This document shows, piece after piece, positions 29,769-39,127 of a stretch of DNA of 64,000 nucleotides. The position numbers and the translations under genes are program-made. Each line of letters opens with the position of its first letter. Position 1 is the first letter of the stretch. The notes below the pieces were generated by a model, which was not told the origin of the DNA, made no database searches, and was given only the letters and a program-made list of their open reading frames with translations. This stretch comes from Acetobacterium paludosum (GTDB taxonomy: Bacteria > Bacillota > Clostridia > Eubacteriales > Eubacteriaceae), in the NCBI RefSeq assembly GCF_008086595.1, contig NZ_RXYA01000013.1:86887-150886 (forward strand). Direction: 5' to 3'.

Positions 29769-32261
29769 ATGCAAGAAATAGTAGAATTTGATCGAGTAAA
29801 ATCGGTTAATCTTGAACAGGAAATGAAAACTTGCTATATTGACTATGCGATGAGTGTCATTATAGGACGTGCTTTACCGGATGTCAGAGATGGATTAAAG
29901 CCTGTACATCGCCGAATTATTTATGCCATGAGCGAGTTGGGATTAGATCCGCAAAAGACATTTCGTAAATCAGCCCGTATCGTCGGGGATGTTTTAGGTA
30001 AATACCATCCTCATGGCGATACGTCTGTTTACGATGCCATGGTGCGTTTAGCCCAGGATTGGTCTACCCGGTACCTCCTTGTCAATGGTCAGGGTAACTT
30101 TGGATCAATTGATGGGGATGGTGCGGCTGCAATGCGTTATACGGAAGCTAAAATGGCAAAAATTACCGTTGAAATGCTTCGGGATATCAATAAAGAAACC
30201 GTTGATTTTGTTCCAAACTTTGATGAATCAGAACAGGAACCATCGGTGCTGCCATCCAGATTTCCGAATTTACTGGTAAACGGATCGTCCGGTATTGCAG
30301 TTGGGATGGCCACCAATATACCACCGCATAATATGGGCGAGGTTATCGATGGAGCGGTTGCTTTTATTGATAATCCGGACATTACCATTGATGAGCTGAT
30401 GAAGCATATAAAAGGACCAGATTTTCCAACGGCCGGTATTATTTTAGGGAAATCGGGAATCAAAAGCGCCTATCAGACTGGTAGGGGCCGTATAAAAGTA
30501 CGTGGAAAAGTAAGAATAGAGACTACCAAAAAAGGTAAAAAACAGATCATCATTTCCGAGATTCCATATATGGTTAATAAAGCAAAAATGGTTGAAAAAA
30601 TAGCCGAATTGGTTAAAGAAAAGAAAATTGAAGGAATTTCGGATTTAAGGGATGAGACGGATTTAAAAACAGGTATAAATGTTGTCATTGATTTAAAACG
30701 CGATGCCAATGAAACCATTATTCTAAATCAGCTTTACAAACATACCCAACTCCAGGAAACGTTTGGGGTTATTATGCTGGCCTTGGTTAATAATGAGCCA
30801 AAGGTTTTAAATCTGAAAGAAATGTTATTCCATTATTTAGAACATCAAAAAACAGTTATCACGAGACGAACGATTTTTGATTTAAAAAAGGCGGAAGCAA
30901 GAGCGCACATTTTAGAAGGTTTAAAAATTGCGTTGGATCATATTGATGAAGTTATCAAGTTAATTCGAGCGGCTGCAGATGGTAAGATAGCAAAAGTCCA
31001 ATTGATTGAGCGATTCACCTTGTCGGAGATTCAAGCTCAAGCTATTTTGGATATGCGTCTGCAACGTTTAACCGGTCTTGAACGCGAAAAGATTGAAGAG
31101 GAATTAAAAGAAATACTCAAAACAATTGCCTATTTGAAATCAATTTTATCTAATGAAAAATTAGTTTTAAGTATCATCAGAGAAGAAATGCTGGAGATTA
31201 AAGAGAAATTCGCCGATAAACGTCGAACTGCTTTTGATATTGATGTGGAAGATTTTGATATTGAGGATCTCATCGAAGAAGAAGATGTGGTTATCACGAT
31301 GACTCATATTGGGTATGTCAAACGGATCAGTGCTGATAATTATAGTTCACAAAAACGCGGAGGAAAAGGAATCACTGCTTTGAGTACCCGTGAGAATGAC
31401 TTTGTCGAACAACTTTTTACAACCACCACCCATCACTATCTCATGTTCTTTACCAATTTAGGGAAAGTCTATCGTCTAAAAGCCTTTGAAATTCCAGAAG
31501 GCGGAAGAACGGCAAGAGGAACAGCCATCGTTAATCTTCTTCCTTTGGAAGCAGGAGAACAAATTGCCACCATGATTCCGGTAAAAGAATTTACGGATGA
31601 TAAATATCTCATTATGGCAACAAAACAGGGGATTATTAAAAAAACAGGATTAACCGAATATGATACATCTCGTAAAAATGGAATCATTTCCATTAATCTA
31701 AGAGAAGGCGATGAGTTAATTAATGTTCGATTGGTCGAACAGGATGAAGAAATTGTAATGGGAACCAAATGCGGTCATGCTATTCGATTTAATTCTGAAG
31801 AAGTTAGAGCCATTAGTCGAACATCCATTGGTGTAAAAGGGATCGATCTGAGAAATGACGATGTCGTCGTTGGTATGGATATTGTAAAAGAAGATCTCTA
31901 TGTTCTTTGTGTCAGTGAAAATGGATATGGCAAACTGAGTGCTTCAGATTTATATCGTCCACAGAAACGTGGGGGTAAAGGCGTTCAAACCTATAAGGTA
32001 ACTAAAAAAACCGGAGAATTGGTTGGTTTTTGTGTCATCGATCGTGATGGTGAAATTATGATGATCAATAATCAGGGCGTCGTTATTAAACTGGAGGGAC
32101 ATGATATTACGGCAGTTGGGCGGAATACCCAGGGGGTTCGACTCATGAAACTTAAGTCTGATGAATCTATTGCGACTATTTCTAAAGTATACAAGGAGGA
32201 TTCAGTGGATGATGATGAGGAAGATCAAATAGAAATCATTGACACCACTGAAAAAGAATAA
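29769..32261 (+). CDS. gyrA: DNA gyrase subunit A
   Basis: The 830-residue protein has the breakage-reunion domain with the catalytic tyrosine in [11 protein letters not shown] (near 123) and the [14 protein letters not shown] quinolone-region stretch, then a C-terminal DNA-wrapping beta-pinwheel. The gyrase-specific GyrA box QKRGGKG is present ([13 protein letters not shown]), and a second similar box, [13 protein letters not shown], lies about 200 residues later. The GyrA box separates it from ParC. The tail is acidic ([14 protein letters not shown]). The stop overlaps the start of a PTS gene (TAATG). Confidence 0.98.
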   Translation: MQEIVEFDRVKSVNLEQEMKTCYIDYAMSVIIGRALPDVRDGLKPVHRRIIYAMSELGLDPQKTFRKSARIVGDVLGKYHPHGDTSVYDAMVRLAQDWSTRYLLVNGQGNFGSIDGDGAAAMRYTEAKMAKITVEMLRDINKETVDFVPNFDESEQEPSVLPSRFPNLLVNGSSGIAVGMATNIPPHNMGEVIDGAVAFIDNPDITIDELMKHIKGPDFPTAGIILGKSGIKSAYQTGRGRIKVRGKVRIETTKKGKKQIIISEIPYMVNKAKMVEKIAELVKEKKIEGISDLRDETDLKTGINVVIDLKRDANETIILNQLYKHTQLQETFGVIMLALVNNEPKVLNLKEMLFHYLEHQKTVITRRTIFDLKKAEARAHILEGLKIALDHIDEVIKLIRAAADGKIAKVQLIERFTLSEIQAQAILDMRLQRLTGLEREKIEEELKEILKTIAYLKSILSNEKLVLSIIREEMLEIKEKFADKRRTAFDIDVEDFDIEDLIEEEDVVITMTHIGYVKRISADNYSSQKRGGKGITALSTRENDFVEQLFTTTTHHYLMFFTNLGKVYRLKAFEIPEGGRTARGTAIVNLLPLEAGEQIATMIPVKEFTDDKYLIMATKQGIIKKTGLTEYDTSRKNGIISINLREGDELINVRLVEQDEEIVMGTKCGHAIRFNSEEVRAISRTSIGVKGIDLRNDDVVVGMDIVKEDLYVLCVSENGYGKLSASDLYRPQKRGGKGVQTYKVTKKTGELVGFCVIDRDGEIMMINNQGVVIKLEGHDITAVGRNTQGVRLMKLKSDESIATISKVYKEDSVDDDEEDQIEIIDTTEKE

Positions 32262-32713
32262 TGGACTCATTAATCCATGAAAATCTCATTCAAATTAATT
32301 GTTTAGTTAATGATCAATTTGATGCCATTGCCTTAGCAGCAAAACCGCTGTTAAGGCAGGGCTATATAACCGAAGATTTTATTGAAGCAGCAATAGAAAG
32401 AGAAAGAACCTTTCCAACCGGTCTGCCAACTAAAATTGGGGTAGCTTTACCCCATACCGAGGCAAAATATGTATTGAGAGAAAGTATTTCCATCGTTACG
32501 CTTAAAAATACCATCGTTTTCGCAGGAATGGGTAATCCCAAAGAAAGCGTTCCGGTTCAAATTGTGTTTTTATTAGCGATTAAAGATCCTGAAAAACAAT
32601 TAGGCATTTTACAGACAATTGTCACCATTATTCAAAATGAAAAGGTTTTACATAAAATAAAAGATGCAAAAGAACCGAAAACCATTTACAATCTAATTAA
32701 TACTTTTTTGTAG
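32261..32713 (+). CDS. PTS EIIA component, fructose/galactitol type
   Basis: The 150-residue protein has the PTS EIIA type-2 domain, with the phosphorylated histidine in GVALPHTEAKYV (near residue 66) and the NPKESVPVQIVFLLAI segment. It takes phosphate from HPr. Its ATG overlaps the gyrA stop by one base, an odd pairing for a sugar-transport gene, and implies co-expression with gyrase or reinitiation. With the epimerase and IIB genes that follow it resembles SgcA/SgcE/SgcB of E. coli, but no IIC permease gene is in the window. Confidence 0.85.
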   Translation: MDSLIHENLIQINCLVNDQFDAIALAAKPLLRQGYITEDFIEAAIERERTFPTGLPTKIGVALPHTEAKYVLRESISIVTLKNTIVFAGMGNPKESVPVQIVFLLAIKDPEKQLGILQTIVTIIQNEKVLHKIKDAKEPKTIYNLINTFL

Positions 32714-32875
32714 TGTTTAATACGATTATGCAAGATACCGGCTACCGCTATTCCAATGATGTACATAACTAAAGTTATAAAGTAATTTAACTTAATTGAT
32801 TTATTTTAAATTTTGAATGTGTCTATTAAGTTTGTATTTTGATCTAGTAATTATTTAAAAAGAAAGTGAAGATTA

Positions 32876-33526
32876 ATGAATATTAAAATAGCACCATCCA
32901 TGCTCAGTGCAGATTTTGCCAATCTAGAACGCGATTTAAAGGAAGTTGAGAAGAGTGGCGCTGACTTTCTCCATGTAGATATTATGGACGGTCATTTTGT
33001 ACCGAATATTACGATGGGACCGGATCAGGTAGCACAGATTCGAAAAAAAATTTCGATACCTTTTGATGTTCACCTTATGATTAGTGAACCACTAAAGTAT
33101 ATCAATCAATTTGCAGATGCCGGAGCGGATATTATTACTGTTCATGTGGAATCTGAAGGAGATATTCAGGCTTGTATTGATACCATCGTAAAAAAAGGTG
33201 TAAAACCGGGATTAGTGTTGTCTCCAGATACGCCGTTAAAAGTGCTTGAACCATATCTTGATCAAATCAAAATGGTTCTTATTATGTGTGTTTATCCTGG
33301 TTTTGGAGGACAAAGTTATCTTTCTGGATGTACCCAAAAAATAAGAGAGTGTCGGAAAATGATTGGGAGTCGTGCCATTGATTTAGAAATTGATGGCGGT
33401 ATAAATTTTAATAATTTAAAAGAAGTGGTTGATGCTGGAGCGAATGTGATTGTTTCGGGTTCCTGTCTTTTTAAAGGTGAAATACAAAAAAACATGAAAC
33501 GTTTTAGAAAGATCATTGAGGAATAA
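32876..33526 (+). CDS. Ribulose-phosphate 3-epimerase family enzyme
   Basis: The 216-residue TIM-barrel protein has the family motifs: IAPSMLSADFANL at the start, LHVDIMDGHFVPNI (metal-binding His/Asp), FDVHLMI, PGFGGQSY and EIDGGIN. It interconverts ribulose- and xylulose-5-phosphate, or related ketose phosphates such as allulose-6-P. Lying between PTS IIA and IIB genes, it may be a dedicated catabolic enzyme like SgcE instead of the housekeeping Rpe; that is inference. A 162-base gap with no clear signal separates it from the IIA gene. Confidence 0.88.
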   Translation: MNIKIAPSMLSADFANLERDLKEVEKSGADFLHVDIMDGHFVPNITMGPDQVAQIRKKISIPFDVHLMISEPLKYINQFADAGADIITVHVESEGDIQACIDTIVKKGVKPGLVLSPDTPLKVLEPYLDQIKMVLIMCVYPGFGGQSYLSGCTQKIRECRKMIGSRAIDLEIDGGINFNNLKEVVDAGANVIVSGSCLFKGEIQKNMKRFRKIIEE

Positions 33527-33557
33527 ATTTTTGAAATTTTGAGGGGGATAGAGAAAA

Positions 33558-33842
33558 ATGAAACTTGTTTTAGTTGCATGTGGAACAGCCTTGGCAACAT
33601 CCACAGTGGTGGCCCGGAAAATTGAACAGATTGCTCAGGAGAATGGTATTGAATGTAAGACTGTTCAAGCTAGAGCCGTCGATACCTTTAGTAAATATCA
33701 AGAGTTGCATCCTGATGCCATTGTCTGTACCTGTCAATTAGAAGGTGAAATTGATGCGCCGATCATTAATGGAAGAGCATTTCTGACTGGGATCAACCTT
33801 CAAAGTACCATTGATCAATTGATCGAGATTTTAAAAAAATAG
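33558..33842 (+). CDS. PTS EIIB component, galactitol type
   Basis: The 94-residue protein begins MKLVLVACGTALATSTVVARK; the cysteine at residue 8 in the ACGTALATS loop is the expected phosphorylation site, as in GatB/SgcB. IIB passes phosphate from IIA to the sugar during transport through IIC. Here a hairpin and a terminator follow and no IIC gene is seen before the convergent phosphatase gene. A GAGGGGGAT site precedes the start. Confidence 0.87.
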   Translation: MKLVLVACGTALATSTVVARKIEQIAQENGIECKTVQARAVDTFSKYQELHPDAIVCTCQLEGEIDAPIINGRAFLTGINLQSTIDQLIEILKK

Positions 33843-33948
33843 AACAACCAGTTTTAATAGTTGTTCATCAGCTTAAGAAGGCATCATTCATTATATCAAA
33901 GCAATAGGCTGGTGACTTCACCGTGTTTTGAATCTTATTTTAGTAATG

Positions 33949-33997
33949 AGACTTTTAGTATAAGCCATAATAAATGGGTTATCCTAAAAGTCTTTTT
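33949..33997 (+). terminator. Intrinsic terminator after the PTS IIB gene
   Basis: A stem of about 15 pairs (AGACTTTTAG...ATAAGCC with GGGTTAT...CTAAAAGTCT) is followed by Ts at 33993-33997. It separates the PTS module from the convergent nagD-like gene. Confidence 0.8.
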
Positions 33998-34012
33998 ACT
34001 GGGAAAAAACAT

Positions 34013-34816
34013 TTATCTCAATTCCAGTACGGAGACAATCTCATCGATTCCGGTAAGAATATAATCAGGACGGTAGGGGAAATTATCTACCGTTTCATGA
34101 GTTGAAACGCCGCTGAGGACCAAAAAAGTTGTCAGACCGGATTCAATACCCGCAACGATGTCGGTATCCATACGATCACCAATAATGACCGTATCTTCGC
34201 TGTGAACCCCTAAACGCTTGATGCCGGTGCGCATCATTAAGGGATTGGGTTTTCCAATATAATAGGCTTCTTTGCCGGTAACCAGTTCAATCGGAGCAAC
34301 AAAAGCACGGCAAGCCGGAATAACACCTTCTTCGGTGGGACCAGTTAGATCGGGATTGGTCCCAATAAGTTTTGCACCTTTTTGAATTAGTTTAACAGCC
34401 TGTAAAATGCTGGCATAATTATAATTGTGTGTTTCTCCGACAATAACATAATCAGGATTGACATCGTTCATGGTGATTCCTGCATCATAAAGCGCATTCA
34501 GAAGTCCTGGTTCACCGATGACATAAGCAGAACCGCCTGGACATTGATCTTTTAAAAATTTTGCAGTAGCTAAAGCGCTGGTATAAAAATGACTTTCATC
34601 AATTTCCAAGCCAAGCCGGTTTAATTTTTCCTTTAATTCAATGGGTGAACGCTCGCTGGAATTGGTTAAAAAGAGAAAGTTTTTATCTTCGGCATAAAGC
34701 CAATTGACAAATTCGATGACACCGGGTAAAAGCCGGTTGCCGTGGTATATAACACCATCCATATCGCAGATAAAGCCTTTTTTAGCTTTCATGAGTTCTT
34801 TTAATTCTTCTTTCAT
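34013..34816 (-). CDS. HAD-superfamily sugar phosphatase, NagD-like
   Basis: The 267-residue protein has the HAD motif I FICDMDGVIYHGN, motif II FLTNSSERSP, and the C-terminal KPNPLMMRTG and IIGDRMDTDIVAG motifs with a C2-type cap between. This is the NagD/p-nitrophenyl phosphatase group (IIA HAD), acting on sugar or nucleoside phosphates; substrates are often broad. It is one of the few minus-strand genes on the right arm and has no operon partner. Confidence 0.88.
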   Translation of the reverse strand: MKEELKELMKAKKGFICDMDGVIYHGNRLLPGVIEFVNWLYAEDKNFLFLTNSSERSPIELKEKLNRLGLEIDESHFYTSALATAKFLKDQCPGGSAYVIGEPGLLNALYDAGITMNDVNPDYVIVGETHNYNYASILQAVKLIQKGAKLIGTNPDLTGPTEEGVIPACRAFVAPIELVTGKEAYYIGKPNPLMMRTGIKRLGVHSEDTVIIGDRMDTDIVAGIESGLTTFLVLSGVSTHETVDNFPYRPDYILTGIDEIVSVLELR

Positions 34817-34923
34817 AATACACGCTCCAATTTTATTGAATTACTTTTTTAAGTTTATACCCTGAGTATATAGTATTTAAGCATGAATTACATTAAAGAA
34901 AAAGGTTATTGATGTAAAAACTA

Positions 34924-34952
34924 TTGACAAAAAATAGTGAAAAAATTATAAT
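34924..34952 (+). promoter_or_regulatory. SigA promoter of the serine acetyltransferase gene
   Basis: TTGACA (34924-34929) and TATAAT (34947-34952), both perfect, are 17 bases apart. The leader of about 40 bases holds a small CCAGGT/ACTTGG hairpin before the ribosome site. No T-box or SAM element is evident. Confidence 0.85.
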
Positions 34953-34997
34953 GTAGTAATTCCAGGTGGAATACTTGGATATTAAGGAGTAAAGATT

Positions 34998-35534
34998 ATG
35001 TTTTCAGGTTTTAAAGCAGTAATGAATGATATCGATGTGACGATGCGTAAAGATCCAGCTGCGCGATCTGCGGTAGAGGTTTATTTTTTATATCCTCATA
35101 TTAAAGCGTTGAAAACCTATAGAAAAGCACATAAGCTTTATAAAAATGGTCATTTTTTTGCTGCTCGCTGGTTGTCTCAAAAAGCTCGAAAAAAAACAGG
35201 AATTGAAATTCATCCGGGAGCAGAAATAGGCGATAATTTGTTTATTGATCATGGTATGGGTGTTGTTATTGGAGAAACCACGATCATTGGAGATAATGTA
35301 ACCCTTTATCAGGGGGTAACCTTGGGAGGAACCGGGAAAGAAAAAGGAAAACGCCATCCAACCCTGGGTAATTGTGTTGTCGTCGGATCAGGAGCAAAAA
35401 TATTAGGAAATATTTATATTGCGCCAGGAACCAAAGTAGGGGCGAATGCAGTTGTGTTACACAATACAACGCATGAATCGACTGCAGTTGGAATTCCGGC
35501 CCGAGTTATTGAAAAAAGAAACATGGTATTATAG
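34998..35534 (+). CDS. cysE: Serine O-acetyltransferase
   Basis: The 178-residue protein is the short (EpsC/NifP-type) serine acetyltransferase. It has an N-terminal helical part with DPAARSAVEVYFLYPH, then left-handed hexapeptide repeats with IHPGAEIGDNLFIDHGMG, VVIGETTIIGDNV and YQGVTLGGTGKEKGKRHPT, which carry the catalytic His/Asp. It makes O-acetylserine for cysteine synthesis. No cysK is adjacent. It stands alone behind a strong promoter. Confidence 0.93.
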   Translation: MFSGFKAVMNDIDVTMRKDPAARSAVEVYFLYPHIKALKTYRKAHKLYKNGHFFAARWLSQKARKKTGIEIHPGAEIGDNLFIDHGMGVVIGETTIIGDNVTLYQGVTLGGTGKEKGKRHPTLGNCVVVGSGAKILGNIYIAPGTKVGANAVVLHNTTHESTAVGIPARVIEKRNMVL

Positions 35535-35689
35535 TTTATAAAATAGGGATGATTATTGAAACCTTTTGTAACCGAAATTAGAAGATAGCACAAATTTTTT
35601 CCATTTTAGCATAAGTAATTGCATGAGTAGCTGTGATAAACTGAAAGCAATGATAAAAAACATGAATTTCAGGAAAGCAGAGGAACTCA

Positions 35690-35974
35690 ATGGAGACAAT
35701 ATTAAAAAGATATGATGATATGCGGATACAGCGAATGATAAAAAAAATGATGAATAATGATGATATTACGCTTGAAAAATTAAGAAAAGAATATGAAGAA
35801 AAAGATGATCAACTGTTAGCTTTAGGGATCAAAAGGGAAGTGGCTCAAAGAATGGTTGATGAAGAGGAAATTAGTTCTTTGATGGTTAGACTTGAAGTTA
35901 TTAAAAGAGAAATTGAAGAAATAGAAGAAGATAAAAGTAAAATGGCGATTTATAACGCCTATACAAGAAGATGA
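35690..35974 (+). CDS. Unknown small coiled-coil protein
   Basis: The 94-residue protein is highly charged and almost wholly helical, with heptad-like stretches (LEKLRKEYEEKDDQLLALGIKR, VRLEVIKREIEEIEEDK), so a coiled coil is likely. It has a good AGAGGA ribosome site. I do not recognise a family. It stands alone between cysE and the thiamine operon; the next promoter begins 80 bases after its stop, and no separate terminator is obvious. Confidence 0.65.
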   Translation: METILKRYDDMRIQRMIKKMMNNDDITLEKLRKEYEEKDDQLLALGIKREVAQRMVDEEEISSLMVRLEVIKREIEEIEEDKSKMAIYNAYTRR

Positions 35975-36053
35975 AAAAAGTCTAATAGATGTGTTAAAAC
36001 GTGCTTATGAAAAATATCATAAAGACACAATTTAAAGATTAATCAATGGGTTC

Positions 36054-36082
36054 TTGACATTAAAGACCGGATAATATAAAAT
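36054..36082 (+). promoter_or_regulatory. Promoter of the thiSFGHE operon
   Basis: TTGACA (36054-36059) and TAAAAT (36077-36082) are 17 bases apart. The predicted start near 36089 leads straight into the leader hairpin, which has its own T-run, so the transcript must read through that terminator to reach thiS. Confidence 0.75.
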
Positions 36083-36088
36083 CAGATC

Positions 36089-36155
36089 AGATAAATATGA
36101 ACACAAAATGGGGTACACCACCGAAAGGGTGTCGTTCTCGTTTTGTGTTTTTTTA
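36089..36155 (+). promoter_or_regulatory. Probable HMP-PP (thiS-motif) riboswitch embedded in a terminator
   Basis: A single hairpin fills the leader. The outer stem ACACAAAA/TTTTGTGT (36101-36108, 36141-36148) extends through G-rich/pyrimidine pairs to an inner stem ACACC/GGTGT, with an 8-base loop and an internal bulge, and ends in a run of seven Ts. It is directly ahead of thiS. From memory, thiS-motif RNAs of Firmicutes are HMP-PP sensors whose aptamer lies inside the terminator stem, and this layout fits. Ligand binding would plausibly relieve termination when pyrimidine precursor accumulates and thiazole is needed. The class call rests on position and architecture, not on an alignment. 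Confidence 0.65.
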
Positions 36156-36184
36156 TTGCGTTTTTTTGAAAGGAAGTGAAAAGA

Positions 36185-36379
36185 ATGAGAGTTAATGGCA
36201 AAGAAGTAGCTTTAAGTAAAAATCAAAAGCTGGTGGATTTTTTAGAAATTAATCAATATGATATTAGAAAAATTGCAATAGAATGCAATGGTGAAATTTT
36301 ACCTAAATCAACCTATCAGGAGGTAATACTTAATAACGAAGACAGACTTGAAATTGTAAGATTTGTGGGAGGCGGCTGA
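36185..36379 (+). CDS. thiS: ThiS sulfur-carrier protein
   Basis: I start at ATG 36185, about 8 bases after AGGAAG, not at the in-frame GTG 36176. The 64-residue ubiquitin-like protein begins MRVNGKEV and ends in the required FVGGG tail, with the terminal Gly-Gly that is adenylated by ThiF and converted to thiocarboxylate. It donates sulfur to ThiG for the thiazole ring of thiamine. It is first in thiS-F-G-H-E, 3 bases before thiF. Confidence 0.93.
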   Translation: MRVNGKEVALSKNQKLVDFLEINQYDIRKIAIECNGEILPKSTYQEVILNNEDRLEIVRFVGGG

Positions 36380-36382
36380 GAC

Positions 36383-37186
36383 ATGGAGTTAATAATTAAT
36401 GGAAAAAAAACAGAGTTAAATTGTAATACGGCATTTGAAGTAAGGGAACAGATTGGAAATCTTCAGGATATTATTATTTTGAATGGATTTCAGATTGAAG
36501 AAAACTGTAAAGTGAAAGAAAAGGACAGTTTAGCGATTATCAGAAAAGGTGTGCTCCCCAAAAGAGATGAGCTTGAAAGTATGATGATGGCCAGACATAC
36601 ACCAAATGTACATAAGAAATTAAAGAAAGGAAAAGTTGCGATTGCCGGGCTAGGTGGCCTGGGATCAAATATTGCGGTTATGCTTGCCAGAATTGGCGTG
36701 GGACAACTTTTACTGGTTGATTTTGATGTGGTGGAACCAAGTAATTTGAATCGGCAAAATTACTATATCAGCCATTTAGGAATGCCGAAAACCGAAGCCT
36801 TGAAAAAACAAATAACCGAGATTAATCCCTTTATTCAAGTGGTAGTTCGAAAGATAAAAGTAACCGAAGAGAATGTTAAAGAGCTTTTTAGCGGTTATGA
36901 CGTTATTTGTGAAGCTTTTGATAAACCAGAGATGAAATCCATGCTGGTGAATACTGCTTTAGCGGAATTGCCTGATATTAAGGTTGTTTCAGCTTCGGGA
37001 ATGGCAGGATATGATAGCGGAAATTTAATAAGAACAGTCAAAGTAATGAAAAATTTATATATTTGTGGAGATTTGGAAAACGGCGCCGAAGTGGGAAGAG
37101 GTTTGATGGCACCACGGGTACAAATTTGTGCAGGACATCAGGCAAATATGATTTTACGGCTGCTGCTGAAAATAGAAGAAGTATAG
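36383..37186 (+). CDS. thiF: ThiF adenylyltransferase with an N-terminal ThiS-like domain
   Basis: Residues 1-60 look like a second, degenerate ThiS/ubiquitin-like domain ([13 protein letters not shown] ... SLAIIRKG) without a C-terminal Gly-Gly. Residues 75-267 are the E1-like domain with the nucleotide-binding [18 protein letters not shown] and [13 protein letters not shown] motifs. It activates the ThiS tail. From memory this fused form is common in Clostridia. The Cys pairs that bind zinc in other ThiF/MoeB proteins are not evident. It is tightly spaced in the thi operon. Confidence 0.92.
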   Translation: MELIINGKKTELNCNTAFEVREQIGNLQDIIILNGFQIEENCKVKEKDSLAIIRKGVLPKRDELESMMMARHTPNVHKKLKKGKVAIAGLGGLGSNIAVMLARIGVGQLLLVDFDVVEPSNLNRQNYYISHLGMPKTEALKKQITEINPFIQVVVRKIKVTEENVKELFSGYDVICEAFDKPEMKSMLVNTALAELPDIKVVSASGMAGYDSGNLIRTVKVMKNLYICGDLENGAEVGRGLMAPRVQICAGHQANMILRLLLKIEEV

Positions 37187-37199
37187 GGAGATAAAAAAA

Positions 37200-37967
37200 A
37201 TGAATGAACAATTAGTAATCGGTGGACATGGTTTTCAGTCACGGTTTATTTTGGGATCCGGTAAATTTTCATTAGAAATTATGAAAGCGGTTGTTGAAAA
37301 TGGCGGAGCGGAAATCATAACCCTGGCACTGCGTCGGGCCAACATTGGCGGAGAAGAAAATATTCTCGAACATATACCGAAGAATGTGACCTTGCTGCCA
37401 AACACATCCGGGGCAAGAAATGCCGAAGAAGCGGTAAGAATTGCCCGGTTGGCCAGAGCAATGAAATGCGGTGATTTTGTGAAGGTGGAAGTCATCCGTG
37501 ATTCCAAGTATTTGATGCCGGATAATTATGAGACAATTAAAGCGACAGAAATTCTTGCCAAAGAAGGATTTATTGTCATGCCCTATATGTATCCGGATTT
37601 AAATGTGGCAAGATCTCTGGTTGATGCCGGTGCTGCCGCCGTGATGCCTTTAGCCGCTCCGATTGGAAGTAACAAGGGTTTAAGTACAAAAGATTTCATC
37701 CAGATTTTAGTGGATGAAATAGACCTGCCAATCATTGTGGATGCAGGCATTGGCAGACCCTCACAAGCCTGTGAGGTCATGGAAATGGGTGCGGATGCCG
37801 TCATGTGCAATACGGCAATTGCAACGGCAAAAAATGTTGCTCAGATGGCACAAGCCTTTGGACAGGCCATCGAGGCGGGAAGAAATGCCTATCTTGCAGG
37901 GCTTGGCCGAGTATTGAATCATACGGCAGAAGCATCGAGTCCGTTAACCGGATTTTTGGAGGACTAA
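37200..37967 (+). CDS. thiG: Thiazole synthase ThiG
   Basis: The 255-residue TIM-barrel protein starts with [20 protein letters not shown] and has [30 protein letters not shown] and [25 protein letters not shown]. It combines deoxyxylulose-5-phosphate, dehydroglycine from ThiH and ThiS-bound sulfur into the thiazole phosphate. It is 13 bases after thiF and 2 bases before thiH, and complete. Confidence 0.96.
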   Translation: MNEQLVIGGHGFQSRFILGSGKFSLEIMKAVVENGGAEIITLALRRANIGGEENILEHIPKNVTLLPNTSGARNAEEAVRIARLARAMKCGDFVKVEVIRDSKYLMPDNYETIKATEILAKEGFIVMPYMYPDLNVARSLVDAGAAAVMPLAAPIGSNKGLSTKDFIQILVDEIDLPIIVDAGIGRPSQACEVMEMGADAVMCNTAIATAKNVAQMAQAFGQAIEAGRNAYLAGLGRVLNHTAEASSPLTGFLED

Positions 37968-37969
37968 GG

Positions 37970-39124
37970 ATGACAATCAAAAAAACAAACCCGATGGAAT
38001 ATAGTGAAGGTATGGAAATCATTGATTCAGAGATGATGGATTGTATTTTGAAATTGGTAGGAAATTATGATTACAACCAATATACAGAGACAGACGTAAA
38101 AAAGGTATTGATCAAAGAAGTGTTGACGTTGGAGGATTATGGGGTGATCCTGTCTCCTGCCGCCTTGCCGCATCTGGAAGAAATGGCAAGAAAAGCTGTT
38201 CCAGAGACAAGAAAACATTTCGGCAATGGGATTTGTCTGTTTACCCCTTTATATATTTCCAATTACTGCGAAAATCACTGCATCTACTGTGGGTTTAACT
38301 GTAAAAATAAAATCCGCAGAGGCAAACTTTCATTTGATGAAATGGAAGAAGAGCTTAAAGCCATTGCGGAAACCGGTTTAAAAGAACTTCTGATTTTAAC
38401 GGGAGAATCCCGTCATCAGTCCGGGGTCGAGTATATCGGCGAAGCCATTAAGCTGGCGGCAAATTATTTTACCAACATCGGCATTGAAATATACCCCCTA
38501 AATTCAGATGAATATGCCTATCTTCATAAATGCGGAGCAGATTTTGTTTCGGTTTATCAGGAAACTTACAATATCAATAAGTATGAACAGGTTCATTTAA
38601 GCGGTTCAAAAAGAATTTATCCCTACCGGTTTTATTCCCAGGAACGCGCCTTGCTGGGCGGAATGCGTGGTGTCGCTTTTGGGGCGCTGCTGGGATTGGA
38701 TGATTTTAGAAAAGATGCCTATGCGACAGGCTTGCATGCCTTTTTCATCCAGCAAAAATATCCTCAGGCAGAGATTGCTTTTTCCACTCCGCGATTAAGA
38801 CCATTCATCAATAATGCGGATAATAATCCCAATGATGTTCATGAAAAACAGTTGTTACAAGTGATGCTGGCCTATCGGCTGTTGATGCCATACGCCGGCA
38901 TTACCATTTCAACTCGGGAAAGAGCAGGCTTTCGGGACCATGTCATCGGCATGGTGGCGACAAAAATTTCGGCTGGTGTAAGTGTTGGAGTTGGGGGTCA
39001 TAAGCTGGAAGAAAAGGCTGATGAACAGTTTGAGATATCCGATCCCAGAAGTGTCCCGGAAGTACATCATATGATTATCAGCAAGGGATTGCAGCCGGTT
39101 TACACGGATTACATCAGGGTTTAA
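37970..39124 (+). CDS. thiH: 2-iminoacetate synthase ThiH (radical SAM)
   Basis: I start at ATG 37970, with an AGGA site, 2 bases after thiG; the longer frame from 37805 overlaps thiG. The 384-residue protein has the radical SAM cysteines C-x3-C-x2-C in NYCENHCIYCGFNC and the ThiH features GEIYPLNSDEYAYL-like and YQETYN. It splits tyrosine to give dehydroglycine and p-cresol. Use of ThiH instead of the oxygen-dependent ThiO fits an anaerobe. Confidence 0.96.
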   Translation: MTIKKTNPMEYSEGMEIIDSEMMDCILKLVGNYDYNQYTETDVKKVLIKEVLTLEDYGVILSPAALPHLEEMARKAVPETRKHFGNGICLFTPLYISNYCENHCIYCGFNCKNKIRRGKLSFDEMEEELKAIAETGLKELLILTGESRHQSGVEYIGEAIKLAANYFTNIGIEIYPLNSDEYAYLHKCGADFVSVYQETYNINKYEQVHLSGSKRIYPYRFYSQERALLGGMRGVAFGALLGLDDFRKDAYATGLHAFFIQQKYPQAEIAFSTPRLRPFINNADNNPNDVHEKQLLQVMLAYRLLMPYAGITISTRERAGFRDHVIGMVATKISAGVSVGVGGHKLEEKADEQFEISDPRSVPEVHHMIISKGLQPVYTDYIRV

Positions 39125-39127
39125 GAA

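Noticed and set aside
32714..32790. Minus-strand hydrophobic stretch as a permease remnant
   Set aside because: About 20 hydrophobic codons only, no start, no match to IIC; too weak to support a lost gene.
33842..33867. AACAAC/GTTGTT hairpin after the IIB gene
   Set aside because: The stem is short and lacks a T-run; the stronger terminator is at 33949-33997.
36089..36155. TPP riboswitch for the thi operon
   Set aside because: None of the conserved CTGAGA or ACC-TGATCTGG blocks are present; the leader is too short for a THI box.
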